Assembly: GCA_036504095.1 (NCBI GenBank)
Contig: DASXVS010000071.1
Location: forward strand, 1 to 64,000
DNA length: 64,000 nt
DNA from: Armatimonadota bacterium
Lineage (GTDB): Bacteria; Armatimonadota; DTGP01; JAKQQT01
Direction of reading: 5' to 3'
Under the pieces are notes generated by a model. It ran no database searches. It worked only from the letters and a program-made list of their open reading frames with translations, and was not told the DNA's origin. A program made the position numbers and the translations under genes. This document shows positions 60,586-64,000 of this stretch, one piece after another (the first letter of the stretch is position 1; the number at the start of each line of letters is the position of its first letter).

Positions 60586-62994
60586 ATGGACGCACGAACG
60601 CTCCGCGTACTTGAATATCCAGCGCTGCTGAACGTCCTCGCCGGGCACGCCGCGTCCTCTCTGGGGCGCGAACTCGCCCTGGCGATGAAGCCGTTCACCG
60701 AACGCCGGGACGTCACCAAGGCGCTGGCCGAAACCGCCGAGTGCCGTGCCCTGCTCGACCTCCCCAGCGGGCTGCCTATGGGCGGAGTTCACGATATCCG
60801 CACGTTTATCGAGCGCGCCGCCGTGAGCGGAGCCCTTGATCCCAAAGACCTCCTGACCGTCGCCGCCACGCTCAGCGCGGCCAAGCGCTTGCGCGGAATC
60901 CTGATGAACAAGGCGGACCAAGCGCCGCTGATGGCCGATCTGGGCTCGCAAATGGGCGATTACAGCGCCCTGGTCTCCAAGATCGAGCGCAGCATCACAC
61001 CTGATGGGCTCGTCGCGGACGGCGCCTCCGAAAACCTGGCCCGCATCCGCAATTCGATGCGCCGGCAGGTCCGGCACATCCAGGACGTTCTGCAGCAACT
61101 GGTCTCTTCCTCGCGCGTTCGAGACATGCTGACCGATCCCGTAATCACCGTGCGCAACGGCCGCTACTGCCTGCCGGTGAAGCCGGAAAGCAAGAACGCG
61201 TTCGGCGGCTTGATCCACGATTCGTCCGCGTCCGGGCAAACGCTTTTCATGGAGCCGCAGGCGGTCGTGGAGGCCGGAAACGAGCTCCGCGAACTGGAAT
61301 CGCGCGAACGCGATGAAGTGGACCGCATCCTGCGCGCGTTCTCGGAAATCATCGCGAAGGAACAGCGGACGATCCGCGCGACGGTGACCGCGCTCGCCCA
61401 TCTGGACCTCGTGATCGCCAAGGCGCGCATGGCAAACACCCTGCACGCGGAGTCCCCCACCCTCTTGCCGGCCGCCAGCCTGGACCTTATGGAAGCCCGC
61501 CACCCGCTGCTGGTGTGGCAGGCGCTCGAGGCCCAGCGCAACGCGCCGCGCAACTCCGATGTGCCCGCGATGGAAGATGCCGTGGTCCCGATCGACCTGT
61601 GGCTGGGTAAAGACTTCAACACGATGATCATCACCGGCCCGAACACCGGCGGCAAAACGGTCACGCTGAAGACGGCCGCGTTATTCGTGCTGATGGCACA
61701 GAGCGGCATGCCGGTCCCGGCCCGCAAGGCATCCATCGGCATCTTTCGGAACGTCTACGCGGATATCGGGGACGAACAGAGCCTTCAGCAGAGCCTGTCA
61801 ACGTTCAGCGGGCACATCCGCAACATCGTGGCGGTTCTCAAGGGCGCTGGCAAGGACAGCCTGGTCGTGCTGGACGAACTCGGCGCCGGCACCGATCCGG
61901 CCGAGGGCGCGGCGTTGGCGAAGGCTATCCTTTTGAGCCTGGCAGAGCGCGGCGCGCTGACCATCGCCACCACGCACTATGCGGAGCTCAAGGAATTCGC
62001 CTGGAACAACGCCGGTTTCCACAACGCTTCGGTGGAGTTCAACGTCGAGACGCTCAAGCCAACGTACCGCCTGCGCATCGGTGTTCCCGGCGCCAGCAAC
62101 GCGCTTGTCATCGCCGGACGGCTCGGGATCCCGCCGGCCGTCATCGACACGGCGCGCGCTAACCTGGGAACCGACCGCCTGGCGCTGGAAGACGCGATCG
62201 GCCGACTGGAGGAGGCGGAACGCAAGGCGCGGTGGGCCGCTGTAGAGGCGGAGAAAGAAGCCGCGCGTTTGGAAGCGCAACGTCGTGATGCCGAGAAGGA
62301 ACTCTCCGAGGCCAAGGACAAGCGCCGCGCGGCCACGGAGGCGGCGTACGACGAAGCGACCGAGCTGCTCCGCGAAGCCCGCGAACAAACGAACGTGATC
62401 CTGAAAGCGCTGCGCGATGCACAACTGGACGGGAAAGCCACCGAGGAAGCCCGCAAGACGCTGCAGGAACTCGATGAGAGGGTGCGCGCCAAGCGGCCGA
62501 AACAGAAAAGGAAGCCGACGCACCGGATTTCGTCAGACGAGTCGCCGATTGAAGGCGATTCCGTGTGGATCCCCGGCATCGGCGCCACGGGGCAGCTTGT
62601 GGATATCCAGAAGGACCAAGCGACCGTTCAGGCGGGCACGCTTCGGATGGTGGTCCCCTACTCCACCCTTCAAAAGGTCGAGGAGGAGATGGTCGAGAAG
62701 CCGAAGCCAAAACCCCAGTTAGGTAACATCGGCCTCGAGACGGCGGTGAACGTTTCAACTGAGATCCACTTGCGCGGCGAACGCGTGGACGAGGCCCTGC
62801 AATCTTTGGAGCGTTATCTGGACGACGCACGGGTTGCCGGGTTACATACTATACGGATTGTACATGGCAAGGGCACCGGCGCTCTGCGCGACCTGGTGCA
62901 CCGGTATTTGAAGGAACAGCGCGACGTTAAGGGATTCCGCCTCGGGCAGGACGGCGAAGGCGGCCACGGCGTCACGATCGCAGAATTAGCATAG
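60586..62994 (+). CDS. mutS2: Endonuclease MutS2
   Basis: The 802-aa protein has an N-terminal MutS-core region (RVLEYPALLNVLAGHAASSL), the ATPase with Walker A IITGPNTGGKTVTLKT and Walker B LVVLDELGAGTDPAEGAALA, a long coiled coil (about 510-640, rich in Glu, Ala, Arg), and a C-terminal Smr nuclease domain (EIHLRGERVDEALQSLERYL, IRIVHGKGTGALRDLV). MutS2 limits homologous recombination and in some bacteria rescues collided ribosomes. It is full length. Its ATG lies after GGAATGGT with no strong ribosome site. Confidence 0.95.
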   Translation: MDARTLRVLEYPALLNVLAGHAASSLGRELALAMKPFTERRDVTKALAETAECRALLDLPSGLPMGGVHDIRTFIERAAVSGALDPKDLLTVAATLSAAKRLRGILMNKADQAPLMADLGSQMGDYSALVSKIERSITPDGLVADGASENLARIRNSMRRQVRHIQDVLQQLVSSSRVRDMLTDPVITVRNGRYCLPVKPESKNAFGGLIHDSSASGQTLFMEPQAVVEAGNELRELESRERDEVDRILRAFSEIIAKEQRTIRATVTALAHLDLVIAKARMANTLHAESPTLLPAASLDLMEARHPLLVWQALEAQRNAPRNSDVPAMEDAVVPIDLWLGKDFNTMIITGPNTGGKTVTLKTAALFVLMAQSGMPVPARKASIGIFRNVYADIGDEQSLQQSLSTFSGHIRNIVAVLKGAGKDSLVVLDELGAGTDPAEGAALAKAILLSLAERGALTIATTHYAELKEFAWNNAGFHNASVEFNVETLKPTYRLRIGVPGASNALVIAGRLGIPPAVIDTARANLGTDRLALEDAIGRLEEAERKARWAAVEAEKEAARLEAQRRDAEKELSEAKDKRRAATEAAYDEATELLREAREQTNVILKALRDAQLDGKATEEARKTLQELDERVRAKRPKQKRKPTHRISSDESPIEGDSVWIPGIGATGQLVDIQKDQATVQAGTLRMVVPYSTLQKVEEEMVEKPKPKPQLGNIGLETAVNVSTEIHLRGERVDEALQSLERYLDDARVAGLHTIRIVHGKGTGALRDLVHRYLKEQRDVKGFRLGQDGEGGHGVTIAELA

Positions 62995-63000
62995 CGAATT

Positions 63001-63083
63001 CACCACGGAGGCCACGGAGGTGCACAGAGGAAGATCGGAATTGGTCCTCTGTGTTACTCCGTGAACTCTGTGCCCTCCGTGGT
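63001..63083. repeat. Long imperfect inverted repeat (ACCACGGAGG type)
   Basis: ACCACGGAGG (63002-63011) matches CCTCCGTGGT (63074-63083) in reverse complement, and CACAGAGGA (63023-63031) matches TCCTCTGTG (63045-63053), with partial pairing of the remaining CCACGGAGG-like units. The loop is about 13 bases. Repeats with this core occur as dispersed intergenic elements in several bacterial phyla; only one copy is in this window. Confidence 0.75.
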
Positions 63084-63101
63084 CAAAAAGGAGTTAGCAC
63101 T

Positions 63102-63968
63102 ATGACGGAAACGCAGGCGCGGGCCGATATCCCCGCGCTGAAAGAGACGGCGCGCTTGCTGCGCAAGGACATCATCGAGATGACCACCAAGGCTGGCAGC
63201 GGCCACCCGAGTTCCAGCATGTCCGCGGCCGAAGTGGTTGCGGGGCTGTATTTTGGCGGGATTCTCCGTCACAATCCCGCCGAACCCAAATGGCCGGACC
63301 GCGACCGCTTCGTCCTCTCCAAGGGCCATGCCTGCCCGGTGCTTTACGCGGCGCTCGCCAATACCGGCTATTTTCCTCTGGAGTGGATGGACCACCTGCG
63401 CGAAATCGATGCCCCACTGGAAGGCCACCCCAACTATCTTCGCGTCCCGGGCGCCGAGGCGTCCACCGGATCGCTCGGCCAGGGCCTCAGCATCGGCGTC
63501 GGCATGGCCATGGCCGGGCACATGGACAACAAAGACTATAAGGTCTACGTGATGACCGGTGACGGCGAGATCGAGGAGGGGCAGATTTGGGAGGCCGCGG
63601 CCAGCGCCGCCAAGTTCTACCTGCCCAACATCGTCTGGATCATCGACCGCAACGGCTTCCAGCAGACCGGTAGTACCAAAGACGTGATGCCAATGGACCC
63701 GCTGGCGGAAAAAGCCACCGCGTTCGGCTGGCACGTGCGCGAGATCAACGGCCAGGACATGGCCGAAGTGATGGACGCCCTCGAGGAAGCCAAGTCTTAC
63801 CACGAAGGCCCCTATTGCCTCATCTGCAACACGAAGAAGGGCGCCGGTGTGTCGTTCGTGGAGGGCAACTTCCATTACCATGGCAAAGCCCTGACGGTTG
63901 AGGAAACGCACCGCGCACTGTTGGAACTTGGCTGGACCGCCGAGGCCGCGAAATACGCGAAAGGATAG
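63102..63968 (+). CDS. Transketolase, N-terminal subunit
   Basis: The 288-aa protein is the thiamine-diphosphate-binding half of a split transketolase: TKAGSGHPSSSMSAAEVVAG, DRFVLSKGHACPVLYAALAN, ASTGSLGQGLSIGVGMAMAG, and the ThDP/metal motif GDGEIEEGQIWEAAASAAKF. It works in the pentose phosphate pathway. The ATG at 63102 follows AAGGAG and avoids the inverted repeat that an upstream start would include. The C-terminal subunit gene begins seven bases after its stop. Confidence 0.95.
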   Translation: MTETQARADIPALKETARLLRKDIIEMTTKAGSGHPSSSMSAAEVVAGLYFGGILRHNPAEPKWPDRDRFVLSKGHACPVLYAALANTGYFPLEWMDHLREIDAPLEGHPNYLRVPGAEASTGSLGQGLSIGVGMAMAGHMDNKDYKVYVMTGDGEIEEGQIWEAAASAAKFYLPNIVWIIDRNGFQQTGSTKDVMPMDPLAEKATAFGWHVREINGQDMAEVMDALEEAKSYHEGPYCLICNTKKGAGVSFVEGNFHYHGKALTVEETHRALLELGWTAEAAKYAKG

Positions 63969-63974
63969 GCAGAG

Positions 63975-64000
63975 ATGGCAATTGGAGATATCGCGGGACT
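63975..64000 (+). CDS. Start of the transketolase C-terminal subunit (partial)
   Basis: An ATG at 63975, preceded by an AGAG-rich site, opens MAIGDIAG before the window ends. Position directly after the N-terminal subunit gene makes the C-terminal subunit very likely; the sequence is too short to prove it. Confidence 0.6.

Overview
The window is a GC-rich, gene-dense bacterial chromosome segment with no phage, transposase or CRISPR array. Several features suggest an Armatimonadota-like, free-living, polysaccharide-degrading Gram-negative-type bacterium: two PEP-CTERM surface proteins, a dnaK-dnaJ-hspR heat-shock operon, a secretin, haem c lipoproteins, Tat- and Sec-exported glycoside hydrolases, and large secreted proteins with a shared dockerin-like tail. 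The phylum is an inference from gene style; no rRNA gene is present to test it.

Layout. 0-3.5 kb: end of an unknown gene, two PEP-CTERM proteins, an aldo/keto reductase and an MBL-fold hydrolase, all on the minus strand. 3.6-7.1 kb: dnaK, a zinc-finger-less dnaJ and hspR behind a promoter that overlaps a HAIR-like HspR operator. 7.2-10.9 kb: an RmlD-like reductase with a small partner, and a GH5-like secreted hydrolase. 10.9-15.1 kb: minus-strand operon comEA, ACT-domain gene, def, comEC. 15.3-20.1 kb: a tetrahaem cytochrome gene interrupted by one in-frame TGA (selenocysteine candidate), a phosphohexomutase, a DegT aminotransferase and a monohaem cytochrome lipoprotein. 20.2-27.3 kb: HAD hydrolase, thermolysin-type (M4) protease with dockerin-like tail, and a TIR-NB-ARC-TPR immune-type protein. 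27.4-38.6 kb: GH116 and GH97 glycosidases (divergent), a 1309-aa secreted multi-domain protein, and a putative HExxHxxGxxD metalloprotease. 38.8-43.7 kb: dienelactone hydrolase, diiron-type MBL protein, orphan secretin, second aldo/keto reductase and a small basic exported protein. 44-53 kb: nine-gene exopolysaccharide/O-antigen cluster (flippase, polymerase, glycosyltransferases, acyltransferase, initiating phosphoglycosyl transferase, two GNAT-fold genes) with many ATGA overlaps. 53.2 kb: tRNA-Val(GAC). 53.3-60.5 kb: transglutaminase-like lipoprotein, pirin, two tandem paralogous exported proteins, nucleotidyltransferase and small membrane proteins. 60.6-64 kb: mutS2 and a split transketolase (N-subunit complete, C-subunit just starting).

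The observations most worth following up are the in-frame TGA in the EPCG-x motif of the cytochrome gene, which is followed at a suitable distance by a SECIS-like hairpin; the standalone TIR-STAND protein; the putative new metzincin-like protease; the paired dockerin-like tail on two unrelated secreted proteins; and the HspR operator/promoter overlap.
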